Source: Sphingomonas sp. Leaf339
GTDB taxonomy: Bacteria; Pseudomonadota; Alphaproteobacteria; Sphingomonadales; Sphingomonadaceae
Direction: 5' to 3'
Length of the DNA stretch: 64,000 nucleotides
Assembly (NCBI RefSeq): GCF_001426195.1
Contig: NZ_LMRS01000034.1
Location: 124,001 to 188,000, forward strand
Shown here: positions 1 through 8,453 of the stretch, in pieces
How positions within the stretch are numbered: position 1 is the stretch's first letter
How the letters are laid out: every line of letters begins with the position of its first letter
Made by a program: the position numbers and the translations under genes
The notes under the pieces: generated by a model
Databases searched by the model: none
What the model was told of the DNA's origin: nothing
What the model saw: the letters and a program-made list of their open reading frames with translations, nothing else

Positions 1-161
1 ACGACTGGGATTACCGCAACGCAGCAACCCGCAGGGCGTTCCATACTAACTTATGTGCAAAAATCCAGTGTTAGCGCCGTTTAATGGTAAACGAGCTTTT
101 CACCAGCTTTCGCTGAATACATATAGCATCATCTGTTCTCGTTTCCGGGGGTCCATCGGCG
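1..161. other. Left-edge non-coding region
   Basis: No convincing coding sequence is seen in the first 161 bases; the short open frames here lack a ribosome binding site and a recognisable product. The stretch is the 5' region of the GTG-started transferase gene at 162 and also holds a minus-strand promoter-like sequence (18-42) that would serve a gene outside the window. Confidence 0.5.
18..42 (-). promoter_or_regulatory. EcfG-type (general stress) promoter pointing out of the window
   Basis: Read on the minus strand the sequence is GGAAC, a 16-base spacer, then CGTT. This matches the GGAAC-N16/17-CGTT consensus of the alphaproteobacterial general stress sigma factor EcfG. The target gene would lie left of position 1 and cannot be seen. 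Confidence 0.5.
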
Positions 162-935
162 GTGACTGCGCCATTTCGTTTTCCGCGCTTTTTCGTCACC
201 AGCCCGTCGCCGTGTCCCTATCTGCCGGGCCGGCAGGAACGGAAGGTGTTCACGGAACTGACCGGACCGCACGCCGCCGAACTGAACGATGCGCTCGGCC
301 GGATCGGTTTCCGCCGCAGCCAGGGTGTAGCTTATCGCCCCTCGTGCGCGGGTTGCACGGCGTGCGTCTCCGTCCGCGTCGTGAACGATGAATTCGTCCC
401 CAGCGCCACCCAGCGCAAATTGATGAGGCGTCATGCCGATCTGGAGGTCACTGCCTGCCGCGCCTGGGCGACCGACGAGCAATATCAACTCCTGCGCCGC
501 TACCTCGCCGCCCGCCACCCCGGCGGCGGCATGGCAGGGATGGACGAGGACGATTACGCCGACATGATCGAACATTCGCCGGTCAATTCCCTGATCGTCG
601 AATATCGCGAGCCGGCGGTGAACGGGCGGCGCGGCCGGTTGGTCGCCGCCTGCCTCACCGATCGTCAGGCGGACGGGCTGTCGATGATCTACAGCTTCTT
701 CGACACCGACGAAGGCAGCCGTCCTGGCCTGGGCAATTTCGTCATCATGGATCACATCATGCGGGCGCGCGATGCGGGCCTGCCCTATGTCTATCTCGGC
801 TATTGGGTGAAGGGATCGCCGCGGATGGAATACAAGACCCGCTATCGCCCGATCGAGGTACTTGGCCCGGCCGGCTGGCGCCTGCTCCGAGACGAGGACA
901 TGGCCCGGCCAACGGTGGCTCCCGCGATCGCCTAA
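162..935 (+). CDS. bpt: Aspartate/glutamate leucyltransferase (arginyltransferase family)
   Basis: Aminoacyl-tRNA-protein transferase of the Bpt/Ate1 family. It moves leucine (or arginine) from charged tRNA to the N-terminal Asp or Glu of proteins, marking them for ClpS/ClpAP in the N-end rule pathway; it acts in the cytoplasm. The 257-residue length is normal for the family. Visible hallmarks are the N-terminal Cys cluster CAGCTAC (about residues 62-68), the conserved [11 protein letters not shown] segment near 173-183, and the C-terminal [15 protein letters not shown] block near 211-225, which is diagnostic. The start is GTG at 162; the first residues [11 protein letters not shown] fit the family. 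It is transcribed alone and converges with the transglutaminase-like gene five bases downstream. The Leu versus Arg donor choice cannot be settled from sequence. Confidence 0.93.
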   Translation: MTAPFRFPRFFVTSPSPCPYLPGRQERKVFTELTGPHAAELNDALGRIGFRRSQGVAYRPSCAGCTACVSVRVVNDEFVPSATQRKLMRRHADLEVTACRAWATDEQYQLLRRYLAARHPGGGMAGMDEDDYADMIEHSPVNSLIVEYREPAVNGRRGRLVAACLTDRQADGLSMIYSFFDTDEGSRPGLGNFVIMDHIMRARDAGLPYVYLGYWVKGSPRMEYKTRYRPIEVLGPAGWRLLRDEDMARPTVAPAIA

Positions 936-939
936 ACGA

Positions 940-1737
940 TCAAGCCTCGGCGACCGTCACGTCCACGTCCAGCCGCTCCTCACCCTCGCCCAGCCGCGAT
1001 CCTGCGACAGGCGCGGCACCCGCCGCGTCCAGTGCAGAGGCGACCCGGACATAATCCTCTTGCGGCGATAGACCGCTGCAAGGATCGAAACCCACCCAAC
1101 CCAGCTTTTCCAGATACGCCTCCGCCCAGCCATGCGGTGTCGGCCGGTGCTCACCCGCCAGCAACGAATAGCCTGAGACGTATCGCGCCGGCACGTTCAG
1201 GCTGCGCGCCGCCACCACGAACATGTGCGCCAAGTCGCGCGGCGTCGCGCTATCCGCGGTAAAAGCCTCGCCCGCCGTCAATCCGGTGGCGGGCCGCGAC
1301 CGGTCCATCGCAAACCGCTCATGTAGGGCGGCGTTGATCCGGTGCAGCGCCCGCAACATCTCATACCCCCCGGCGGTCGCGGCGGCGAACGTCGCGATCG
1401 CGGGATCGGGCATCGTCACGTCGGTCGCTCGCAGGAACACCGCTGGCGGCAACGGCTCCGGCACGCCGTGCAGCACACCGTCGGAATGGCTGGTCAACAC
1501 CTCGCCGCTGATCGCGATCTCCAGTTCGGTCAGCGGCCCCTCGGCATACAGCATCGTCACCGCGTTGCCCCAGCCGTCGCGCCCCTCACGCAGCTTGGCA
1601 TCGCAGTCGATGTCGATCCGCCAACTCGCCACCGTCTGGTCGTGCGTATTCTGCGGCGTCATCCGCAACATCTGCACCAGCCGATCCTGCGGCTTTGAGA
1701 AACGATATGCCGTACGATGATGGATCGACAGCCGCAT
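940..1737 (-). CDS. Transglutaminase-like protein lacking the catalytic cysteine
   Basis: This 265-residue protein has the bacterial transglutaminase N-terminal beta domain (about 1-90; it opens MRLSIHHRTAYRF) and a transglutaminase-like core (about 150-235). The core keeps the His of TPHGWAEAYL and the Asp of VGFDP. At the place where the family has GVCxDxAH, this protein reads SATPRDLAHMF, so Pro replaces the nucleophilic Cys. The second transglutaminase in this window (25329-26174) has GVCRDYAH. I chose the ATG at 1737 because a GGGGGGAA sequence sits just upstream and the protein then starts at the conserved domain; a longer frame reaches 1809. It is the last gene of a three-gene cassette with the alpha-E protein and the ATP-grasp protein. 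An enzymatic transglutaminase or protease role is unlikely; a binding or scaffold role is inferred. Confidence 0.85.
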   Translation of the reverse strand: MRLSIHHRTAYRFSKPQDRLVQMLRMTPQNTHDQTVASWRIDIDCDAKLREGRDGWGNAVTMLYAEGPLTELEIAISGEVLTSHSDGVLHGVPEPLPPAVFLRATDVTMPDPAIATFAAATAGGYEMLRALHRINAALHERFAMDRSRPATGLTAGEAFTADSATPRDLAHMFVVAARSLNVPARYVSGYSLLAGEHRPTPHGWAEAYLEKLGWVGFDPCSGLSPQEDYVRVASALDAAGAAPVAGSRLGEGEERLDVDVTVAEA

Positions 1738-1777
1738 GTTCCCCCCTTTTCCCACCGGCGATGGCGCCGGCCCCCTG

Positions 1778-2713
1778 TTACCCGAACTTAAATTGTCGCC
1801 CGATCGCACTGTGCAACAGCGCGTTTTCCTGGATGAAGGATTGCAGGAACTGATGCAGGCCCGATGCGATCACTTCCCCCGATCGCGTCTTGCCCATCCG
1901 TGTCGCCCGCAACCGCGCCATCCGGTCCGCCTCGCCATGCTGCCCTGTCCTCTTGGCCAGCATCGACAGCACGTCCACCGTCTCCTCGACAGACGCCGCC
2001 AGACTGCGCGGCAACTCGGCGCGTGCAATCAGCAGGTCGATGACGCTCGCCGGCTTCAAGCCATCCGAATACAACCAGCGATACGCCGTCACCGCCGACA
2101 CCGTCTGCAGGATCGTCGTCCACTGATCGCGATCGACGACGCCGCCGATCCGCTCGCCCGCCGGCAACAGGATATGGTATTTCACGTCGAGCAGCCGCGC
2201 CGTGTTGTCCGCCCGCTCCACTGCCTGTCCCAGCCGGATGAACCACGTCGTCTGGTTGCGCAGCATCCGGTGGACCGCGCCCTCGAACCCGCGCGTCTCG
2301 TTCTTTACCGCCTCGACCAGATTGAGGACCGCCGTCGGATCGTCCGCCGCCGGCTTCCCCTCGAAGATCAGCCACGCCCGGTTGATCGCCGTCCACGCCT
2401 CGCGCGTCAGCGCGGTCCGCACCGCCCGCGCATTGTTGCGCGCCATGTCGAGACAGCGGACGATCGACCCCGGATGCGCGCTGTCCACCGTCAAGAACCG
2501 CGCGACCTCGCTGCGCTTCAGTTCGGCGCCGACCTCGTCGAAATCCTCCTCGGTATCGGTCACCTTCAGCGCCGACACCCATGCCTCACGCCCCGCCGGC
2601 CGCGGCGACAGCACGTCGAGCCGCACCGTCGCCTCCACCAGCCGGGCGATGAAGTCCGCTCGTTCGAAATACCGGCCCAGCCAATAGAGCGATGACGCCG
2701 TGCGACTGAGCAT
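1778..2713 (-). CDS. Alpha-E domain protein (DUF403)
   Basis: A 311-residue, mainly helical protein of the alpha-E (DUF403) family, with the typical opening MLSRTASSLYWLGRYFERAD and repeated Arg-rich helices (for example NNARAVRTALTREAW near 134-148). The biochemical role of the family is not established. It nearly always accompanies a circularly permuted ATP-grasp protein and a transglutaminase-like protein, and comparative genomics has suggested a peptide-ligation system. Its ATG overlaps the stop of the ATP-grasp gene as ATGA (2711-2715), so translation is probably coupled. The transglutaminase-like gene follows 40 bases later. No signal peptide or membrane helix is apparent. Confidence 0.9.
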   Translation of the reverse strand: MLSRTASSLYWLGRYFERADFIARLVEATVRLDVLSPRPAGREAWVSALKVTDTEEDFDEVGAELKRSEVARFLTVDSAHPGSIVRCLDMARNNARAVRTALTREAWTAINRAWLIFEGKPAADDPTAVLNLVEAVKNETRGFEGAVHRMLRNQTTWFIRLGQAVERADNTARLLDVKYHILLPAGERIGGVVDRDQWTTILQTVSAVTAYRWLYSDGLKPASVIDLLIARAELPRSLAASVEETVDVLSMLAKRTGQHGEADRMARLRATRMGKTRSGEVIASGLHQFLQSFIQENALLHSAIGRQFKFG

Positions 2714-4251
2714 CAGGCCGCCGGCCCCATCGGCGCGAAGCCCTGCGCCTGCGTCATGCCACCCATCGTCTGGTTCTGGCCCAGCCCCTGGCCCGACGAC
2801 CCCTGACTTTGCGTCTGTTGCGGCCCGTTATCCATCAACACGAAACTATCCTTGGTGCCGCCGCCCTGGCTGGAATTCACCACCAGCGATCCCTCCTTCA
2901 ACGCCACGCGGGTCAGCCCACCCGGCACCACCTGCACGCCGCGCGACCCCGTCAGCACGAACGGCCGGAAATCGACATGCCGCGGCGCCAGCCCGCTGTC
3001 CGCCAGCGTCGGCACCGTCGACAGCGCCAGCGTCGGCTGCGCGATATAGCGATGTGGCTCGGCGATCAGCGCGGCGCGGAACGTCTCGATCTCGGCCTTC
3101 GACGCGGTCGGCCCCACCAGCATCCCGTACCCGCCCGATCCGTCGACCAGCTTCACCACCACCTCGTCCAGATGATCGAGCGTGTATTTCAACGCGTCCG
3201 GCTCGCGGCAGCGCCACGTCTCGACATTGGGCAGCTTCGCCTCGCCCCCGGAATAGAAGCGCACGATCTCGGGCATGTAGCTATAGATCGCCTTGTCGTC
3301 GGCGATGCCGTTGCCCGGCGCGTTCATGATCGCGACGTTGCCCGCGGCATAGGCCGCCATCAGCCCCGGCACGCCAAGCGCCGAATCGGGCCGGAACACC
3401 AGCGGATCGAGAAAATCGTCATCGACTCGGCGATAGATCACATCGACCTTCACCCGCCCCGCGATCGTCCGCATCCATACCATGTCGTCATCGACGACCA
3501 GATCGGCGCCCTCGACCAGCTCGATCCCCATCGAATCGGCCAGGAAGCTGTGTTCGTAATAAGCGGAATTATAATGCCCCGGCGTCAGCACGACACAGGT
3601 CGGGGCGCTGACCCCGTGCGGCGCCACCGACTTCATCACCTCCAGCAACCGGTCGGGATAGCTGTCCACCGCCGCCACCCGGAATTCGCGGAATAGCTCC
3701 GGGCACAGCCGCAGCATCGCCTCGCGATTCTCCAGCATGTAACTGACACCCGACGGCGTGCGCGCATTGTCCTCCAGCACGAAGAACTCGTCCGGCCCGG
3801 TCCGCACCAGATCGATGCCGCAGATATGCGCCCACACCCCGTGCGGCGGTCGAATCCCGGCGATCTCCGGCCGGAACTGCGGATTGCCGAGCACCAGATC
3901 CTCGGGCAACACGCCCTCTTTCAGGATCCGGCGCTCGCCATAGATATCGTCGAGGAACGCATTGATCGCCTCGACCCGCTGGATCAAACCGTCCGACAGC
4001 CGCGCCCATTCGTCATGCAGGAACACGCGCGGCACGATGTCGAACGGAATGATCCGCTCGCTGGCCTCGCTCTCGCCATACACCGCAAAGGTGATGCCCA
4101 GCTGCCGGAACGTCGCCTCGGCCGCCTGTTGCCGCCGGCGCAGCTCGTCGCGCGGCGTCGTCTCTATCCAGTTGCACAACGCCGCCAGTTCTGCACGCGA
4201 AGGTGCACCACCGCCGGCCCCCAGAATTTCGTCGAACGCCTGATTACCCAT
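2713..4251 (-). CDS. Circularly permuted type 2 ATP-grasp protein (DUF404/DUF407)
   Basis: A 512-residue ATP-grasp-fold ligase of the circularly permuted type 2 class. Recognisable segments are GITFAVYGE (about 45-53), RVFLHDEWARLSDGLIQRVEA (about 66-86), the FVLEDNARTPSGVSYMLENR metal and nucleotide loop (about 145-165), the VVLTPGHYNSAYYEH stretch and the VVKLVDGSGGYGMLVGP phosphate-binding loop (about 367-383). The C-terminal 45 residues are Gln/Gly-rich and probably disordered. I chose ATG at 4251 (MGNQAFDEILG) over ATG codons at 4287 and 4314, because the protein then begins where family similarity begins; a GGAGAG sits about 13 bases upstream. It is the first gene of the ATP-grasp/alpha-E/transglutaminase cassette. 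The substrate is unknown. Confidence 0.9.
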   Translation of the reverse strand: MGNQAFDEILGAGGGAPSRAELAALCNWIETTPRDELRRRQQAAEATFRQLGITFAVYGESEASERIIPFDIVPRVFLHDEWARLSDGLIQRVEAINAFLDDIYGERRILKEGVLPEDLVLGNPQFRPEIAGIRPPHGVWAHICGIDLVRTGPDEFFVLEDNARTPSGVSYMLENREAMLRLCPELFREFRVAAVDSYPDRLLEVMKSVAPHGVSAPTCVVLTPGHYNSAYYEHSFLADSMGIELVEGADLVVDDDMVWMRTIAGRVKVDVIYRRVDDDFLDPLVFRPDSALGVPGLMAAYAAGNVAIMNAPGNGIADDKAIYSYMPEIVRFYSGGEAKLPNVETWRCREPDALKYTLDHLDEVVVKLVDGSGGYGMLVGPTASKAEIETFRAALIAEPHRYIAQPTLALSTVPTLADSGLAPRHVDFRPFVLTGSRGVQVVPGGLTRVALKEGSLVVNSSQGGGTKDSFVLMDNGPQQTQSQGSSGQGLGQNQTMGGMTQAQGFAPMGPAA

Positions 4252-4329
4252 TGGAACGGAAAGCTCTCCACAGCGCCCTAGTTCCATGCTGCGCGAGATC
4301 GCCGCACCGCACAAGAGGCCATGCCGGGC

Positions 4330-6357
4330 TTATCCCCCCAATTCTTCCAGCATCCCCGTCGTCAGCACCTGCGGCAGCACCCGCGCCTCCTTAGCTCCTG
4401 GTGCATAATAGAGGTACAGCGGCACCCCCGCCCGGTTATGCCGTTCGATGAATCGGCCGAGTACCGGGTCGCCATCGGTCCAGTCGCCGATCAACACCGC
4501 GACCTTGTTCTTCGCGAACGCTGCCTGCACGCCGGCGCGATCGATCGCCGCCTTCTCGTTCACCTTGCACGTCAGGCACCAGTCGGCGGTGAAGTACGCG
4601 AACACCGGCCGCCCCTCCGCGCGCAACGCCGCCAGCCGCACCTCCGAAAACGCCTCGCCCGCCGCCGCTGACGGCGTGGCCGCCACCGGCTGCACCAGCG
4701 CCGCCACACCCAGACTTGCGGCGACCGGCACCAGCGTCCAGCCGAGCGACAGCCCCGCCATCTGCCGCCGCCCGCCGGCCCACAGCGCCAGCGCCGCGAC
4801 CAGCGCCGCACCGAGCCCCAGCGTCATGCCATCGACGCCCGCCTGCCGCCCCAGCACCCACACCAGCGCCAGCGCCGTCAGCCACATCGGCACCGACAAT
4901 ATGCGCCTCAGCCGCGCCATCCACGCCCCCGGCTTCGGCAACCGCTTCCGCAAGCGAGGCACGAAGCCCAGCAACAGGAACGGCAACGCCAGTCCCAGCC
5001 CCAGCCCCGCGAACACCGCCAGCGCCGCCGGCACCGGCAGCACCAGCGCCGCCCCCAGTGCCGCGCCCATGAACGGCCCCGAACACGGCGTCGCCACGAA
5101 CGCCGCCAGCGCCCCGGTCGCGAACGATCCGCCGCTGCCGGCCTCACCGGCCCAGCGCGGCATCGGCATCTCGAACAACCCCGACAGGTTCAGCGCGATC
5201 GCCACCGACAGCAGCAACAGCACCACGACGACGCGCGGGTCCTGCAACTGGAATGCCCAGCCCACCGTCGCCCCGCCCGCGCGCAGGCCAAGGATCACCG
5301 CCCCCAGCCCCAGACATACCAGCACGACACCGGCGGTATAGGCCAGGGCCTCCCGCCGCGCCTCCCGCTCGGCGACGTTCGCCCGCGCCAGGCTCAGCGC
5401 CTTCAGGCTCAGGATCGGAAACACGCACGGCATCACGTTCAGGATCAGCCCGCCGATCACCGCGCCCGCAAACGCCAGCAACGCCGCCACGACCCATGGC
5501 TGCCCCGCGCCGCCAGCACCGCCCGCATCGGGCACCACCCCCGCCTGCGCCTTGATCGCCAGCCCGCGGCCGTCACCGATCCGAAGCACCGCCTCGAACG
5601 GCCCGGCCGGCGTACCCTTGGTCGTCACGACCAACTGGTCGCCGACCCGCACCACCGTCTGCGGCGCGGCCCCCTCGATCGATCCCGGAGCGGTCGGAAA
5701 CAGGTAAGGCTCGGCCAATGCCGCATCGGCGGGATAGGGCACCGCCACCTTCAGCGCGCCGTCCTTCACCGCCCAGGTGGCCGGCGTATCCAGCGGCCGT
5801 GGGATCGCCTGCCGCCACGCATCGAACCGCGCCCGCGTCGCCGGCGCCACCGCGCCGTCGCCTACCGTCCCCCCACCTACCGTCAACGTCGTCGCCAGCG
5901 TCTGCTGCTCCGGCACGCATACCGTCCGGGTGCAGACCAGATAATCCAGCTTCAATCCGATCGGCAGTACCGTTCCCGCCGCCAGCCCAGCCGGCACGCG
6001 CAGCTTCACCAGCGGCGCATAGGGCCGTTCATAGACATAATTCATCAGCCCCGCGACGACCAACGTCTCCGGCACCGGCCATGCCGGCGTCTCCGCGGTT
6101 ACGCCCTTGGGCAGCGTCCAGCCGAACGTCGCGGGAAAGCCCGCATCGCCGGGGTTTGACCAATATCCGTGCCATCCCGCGGCTGGCGTCGTCGCCAGCG
6201 CCAGCGTGACCGTGTCGCCCGCCTTCGGTCGTTCGCTCTCGGCGACCAGTTGCATCGCCAGATGCGGCCCTGCCCGCCCGCCATTCTGCGCTAGCGCCGG
6301 CGAAAGCCCCGCCAGCCACATCACCATAGTCATCATCACGACACGCAGAAGACGCAT
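4330..6357 (-). CDS. DsbD/ScsB-like thiol:disulfide interchange protein
   Basis: Inner-membrane electron transporter that passes reducing power from cytoplasmic thioredoxin to periplasmic disulfides. The 675 residues contain a signal peptide (MRLLRVVMMTMVMWLAGLSPALAQ, 1-24), a periplasmic N-terminal domain with the Cys pair of VCTRTVCVPEQ (about 139-149), a membrane domain of about eight helices (about 285-545) with paired cysteines in NVMPCVFPILSLK and ATPCSGPFMGAAL, and a C-terminal thioredoxin domain with CLTC in FTADWCLTCKVNEKAA (about 591-606). All redox Cys pairs are present, so it should be active. The N-terminal layout is closer to ScsB-type than to E. coli DsbD. It is divergent from the PafA-like phosphatase gene, with about 70 bases between the starts. 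Confidence 0.88.
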   Translation of the reverse strand: MRLLRVVMMTMVMWLAGLSPALAQNGGRAGPHLAMQLVAESERPKAGDTVTLALATTPAAGWHGYWSNPGDAGFPATFGWTLPKGVTAETPAWPVPETLVVAGLMNYVYERPYAPLVKLRVPAGLAAGTVLPIGLKLDYLVCTRTVCVPEQQTLATTLTVGGGTVGDGAVAPATRARFDAWRQAIPRPLDTPATWAVKDGALKVAVPYPADAALAEPYLFPTAPGSIEGAAPQTVVRVGDQLVVTTKGTPAGPFEAVLRIGDGRGLAIKAQAGVVPDAGGAGGAGQPWVVAALLAFAGAVIGGLILNVMPCVFPILSLKALSLARANVAEREARREALAYTAGVVLVCLGLGAVILGLRAGGATVGWAFQLQDPRVVVVLLLLSVAIALNLSGLFEMPMPRWAGEAGSGGSFATGALAAFVATPCSGPFMGAALGAALVLPVPAALAVFAGLGLGLALPFLLLGFVPRLRKRLPKPGAWMARLRRILSVPMWLTALALVWVLGRQAGVDGMTLGLGAALVAALALWAGGRRQMAGLSLGWTLVPVAASLGVAALVQPVAATPSAAAGEAFSEVRLAALRAEGRPVFAYFTADWCLTCKVNEKAAIDRAGVQAAFAKNKVAVLIGDWTDGDPVLGRFIERHNRAGVPLYLYYAPGAKEARVLPQVLTTGMLEELGG

Positions 6358-6426
6358 GGCAATCCTTGATACCGGGAAACGCCCGTTCCATAGCGGGCGG
6401 GCGCCCGCAATGCATCAAGGATGCCG

Positions 6427-8109
6427 ATGAAATCCTCCCCAGCCCATGTGCTCGCCCCGCTCGCCCTGCTGCTCGCCGTCCCGGCGCTGGCGCAGACCGC
6501 TCCGGCCCCCGCCGCACCTGCACCCGCAACGCCCCAACCGGCGGTGCCCCGACCGGCGACGCCCACCGCGCGGCCGACGCTGATCGTCGCGATCTCGGTC
6601 GACCAGTTCTCCGCCGATCTCTTCGCGCAATATCGCAACCGCTACACCGGCGGCATGGCCCGGCTGCTGAACGGCGTCGTCTTCCCCAGCGGGTATCAGA
6701 GCCACGCCGCGACCGAGACGTGCCCCGGCCATTCCACGATCCTGACCGGCTATCGCCCCGCGCATACCGGCATCGTCGCCAACAACTGGGTCGATCAGCG
6801 CGCCGGCCGCGCCGACAAGATCGTCTATTGCTCGGAGGACGAGCACGCCCCCGATTCCAGCCACGACAGCTACATCGTCTCGGACAAGCATCTGAAGGTG
6901 CCGACGCTGGGTGAGCGGATGAAGAACGCGAACCCTGCCACCCGTGTCGTGTCGGTCGCCGGCAAGGATCGCGCCGCGGTGATGATGGGCGGTCACAAGG
7001 TCGACGAACTGTGGTGGTGGGATGGCAAGACCTATGTCACCTATGCCGGTCGCGCGATCCCGCCCGTCGTCCAGCGCACACGCGACGCGGTCGCCGCGAT
7101 GCTCGCCCGCCCGCAGGCGGCGCTGCCGTTGCCGGGCTGGTGCAAGCCGCTCGATCGCCCGATCGCCGTTGGCACGCAAACGTTGGGTCAGGGCCGCTTC
7201 GCCCGCGATGCTGGCGATGCAAAGGCGTTCCGCGCCTCGCCAGCGTCCGACGCCGCCGTCCTCGCGATGGCTGCCGGTCTGGTGCAGGACATGAAGCTGG
7301 GTCGCAACTCCACGCCCGACATCATCTCGATCGGCCTGTCCGCCACCGATTATATCGGCCATTCGGTCGGCACGCAGGGCACCGAGATGTGCATCCAGAT
7401 GAACGAACTGGACCAGTCGCTGGCCGGCTTCTTCGAGGTGCTGGACCAGACCGGCGTCGATTACGAGGTGATGCTGACCGCCGATCACGGCGCGCACGAC
7501 ATGACCGAACGCCAGATCGATCACGCCATGCCGATGGAAACCCATGCCGATCCGCAATTGCAGAGCAAGGCGATCGGCGCCGCGATCGGCCGCGAGCTGA
7601 ACCTGAAGGGTCCTGTGTTGCTGAGCGCGGAAGGCGACATCTATATCGACCGCGACCTGCCCGCCGCCGCCAAGCCCCGCGTGCTGGCGGAGGCGAAGCG
7701 CCGCTATCTGGCGATGCCCCAGGTTGCCGCCGCCCTGACCCGCGCCGAGATCATGGCCACGCCGTGGCCCACCACCCCGCCGGAGACATGGACCCTCGCC
7801 GAGCGCGCACGCTCGTCCTTCGACCCCGATCGCTCCGGCGACCTCTTGATCCTGCTGAAACCACGCGTGACAACGATCGAGAAGCCCAGTGTCGGCTATG
7901 TCGAAACCCACGGCTCACCATGGGATTATGACCGCCGCGTGCCGATCCTGTTCTGGCGCAAGGGGATGCCGTCGTTCGAACAACCGCTGTCGGTCGAAAC
8001 GGTGGACATCATGCCCACCCTGGCGGCCACCATTGGAATGCCCGTGTCCGGTCAGGACGGCCGTTGCCTAGATCTCGACCCCGGCCCCGCCACCACCTGC
8101 CCCCGCTAA
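6427..8109 (+). CDS. PafA-like alkaline phosphatase family protein, exported
   Basis: A 560-residue secreted hydrolase of the alkaline phosphatase superfamily that resembles PafA and type I phosphodiesterase/nucleotide pyrophosphatases. It has a signal peptide (ending near VPALAQ) and then an Ala/Pro linker (about 25-50). The metal and nucleophile sites are SVDQF (Asp), ATETCPGHSTILTG (predicted Thr nucleophile), LSATDYIGHSVG (Asp and His), TADHGAHD (Asp-His) and ETHGSPWDYD (His). Both metal sites therefore look complete. It probably releases phosphate from phosphomonoesters in the periplasm; exact substrate and metal are inferred. The start at 6427 fits AAGGA at 6417-6421; an ATG at 6421 is too close to it. 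Several Cys residues may form disulfides. The stop is followed by a 344-base gap. Confidence 0.88.
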   Translation: MKSSPAHVLAPLALLLAVPALAQTAPAPAAPAPATPQPAVPRPATPTARPTLIVAISVDQFSADLFAQYRNRYTGGMARLLNGVVFPSGYQSHAATETCPGHSTILTGYRPAHTGIVANNWVDQRAGRADKIVYCSEDEHAPDSSHDSYIVSDKHLKVPTLGERMKNANPATRVVSVAGKDRAAVMMGGHKVDELWWWDGKTYVTYAGRAIPPVVQRTRDAVAAMLARPQAALPLPGWCKPLDRPIAVGTQTLGQGRFARDAGDAKAFRASPASDAAVLAMAAGLVQDMKLGRNSTPDIISIGLSATDYIGHSVGTQGTEMCIQMNELDQSLAGFFEVLDQTGVDYEVMLTADHGAHDMTERQIDHAMPMETHADPQLQSKAIGAAIGRELNLKGPVLLSAEGDIYIDRDLPAAAKPRVLAEAKRRYLAMPQVAAALTRAEIMATPWPTTPPETWTLAERARSSFDPDRSGDLLILLKPRVTTIEKPSVGYVETHGSPWDYDRRVPILFWRKGMPSFEQPLSVETVDIMPTLAATIGMPVSGQDGRCLDLDPGPATTCPR

Positions 8110-8453
8110 AGGTCCCCGACCCTACCGCAACGTCATTGCGAGCGCAGCGAAGTAGTCCAGTACCGCACACACGGCCCGGATTGCTTCGCTCAGCTCGCAG
8201 CGCCGAACATCACCATCAATGAAACCGAGCTCGCCGGCCCTCGCTGTCCTACAGACCCCGGTCGCGTTATAACCCACTGCAATCGCTCTTTCCCATCGCC
8301 GGATCATCACTGACGCCCGCCGGAAAGGGTCCGGTTTAGGCCTAACCTTAGCCTAACTTTCCAACCCGCATCATTGCCTCGTCACAAAAATTCGGCCACC
8401 GCCCCACGCGGGGAAACCGGCCACAGCCGGACGAAACGGGGGAAGAGAAGACC
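8110..8453. other. Intergenic region with REP-like element and palindromic leader
   Basis: No gene is seen in these 344 bases. The first third holds an imperfect inverted repeat (8131-8205). Before the antiporter gene there is a perfect 10-bp palindrome TTAGGCCTAA (8336-8345) followed at once by a partial copy TTAGCCTAACTT (8348-8359), which could be an operator, and a short hairpin CCCC-ACGC-GGGG (8402-8413). The minus-strand open frame across the repeat is an artefact of the repeat. Confidence 0.5.
8131..8205. repeat. REP-like intergenic inverted repeat, family A
   Basis: Left arm CGTCATTGCGAGCGCAGCGA (8131-8150) and right arm TTGCTTCGCTCAGCTCGCAG (8181-8200) are imperfect inverted copies. 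The same family occurs at 57021-57103. The right arm has a few changes, so the stem is imperfect. Confidence 0.7.

Noticed and set aside
6415..7911. 498-residue open frame on the minus strand opposite the PafA-like gene
   Set aside because: It is complementary to a well-conserved enzyme gene, is rich in Arg/His/Gly and has no recognisable domain; a GC-rich shadow frame.
8122..8310. 62-residue minus-strand frame in the gap after the phosphatase gene
   Set aside because: It translates the REP-like repeat and has no ribosome binding site.
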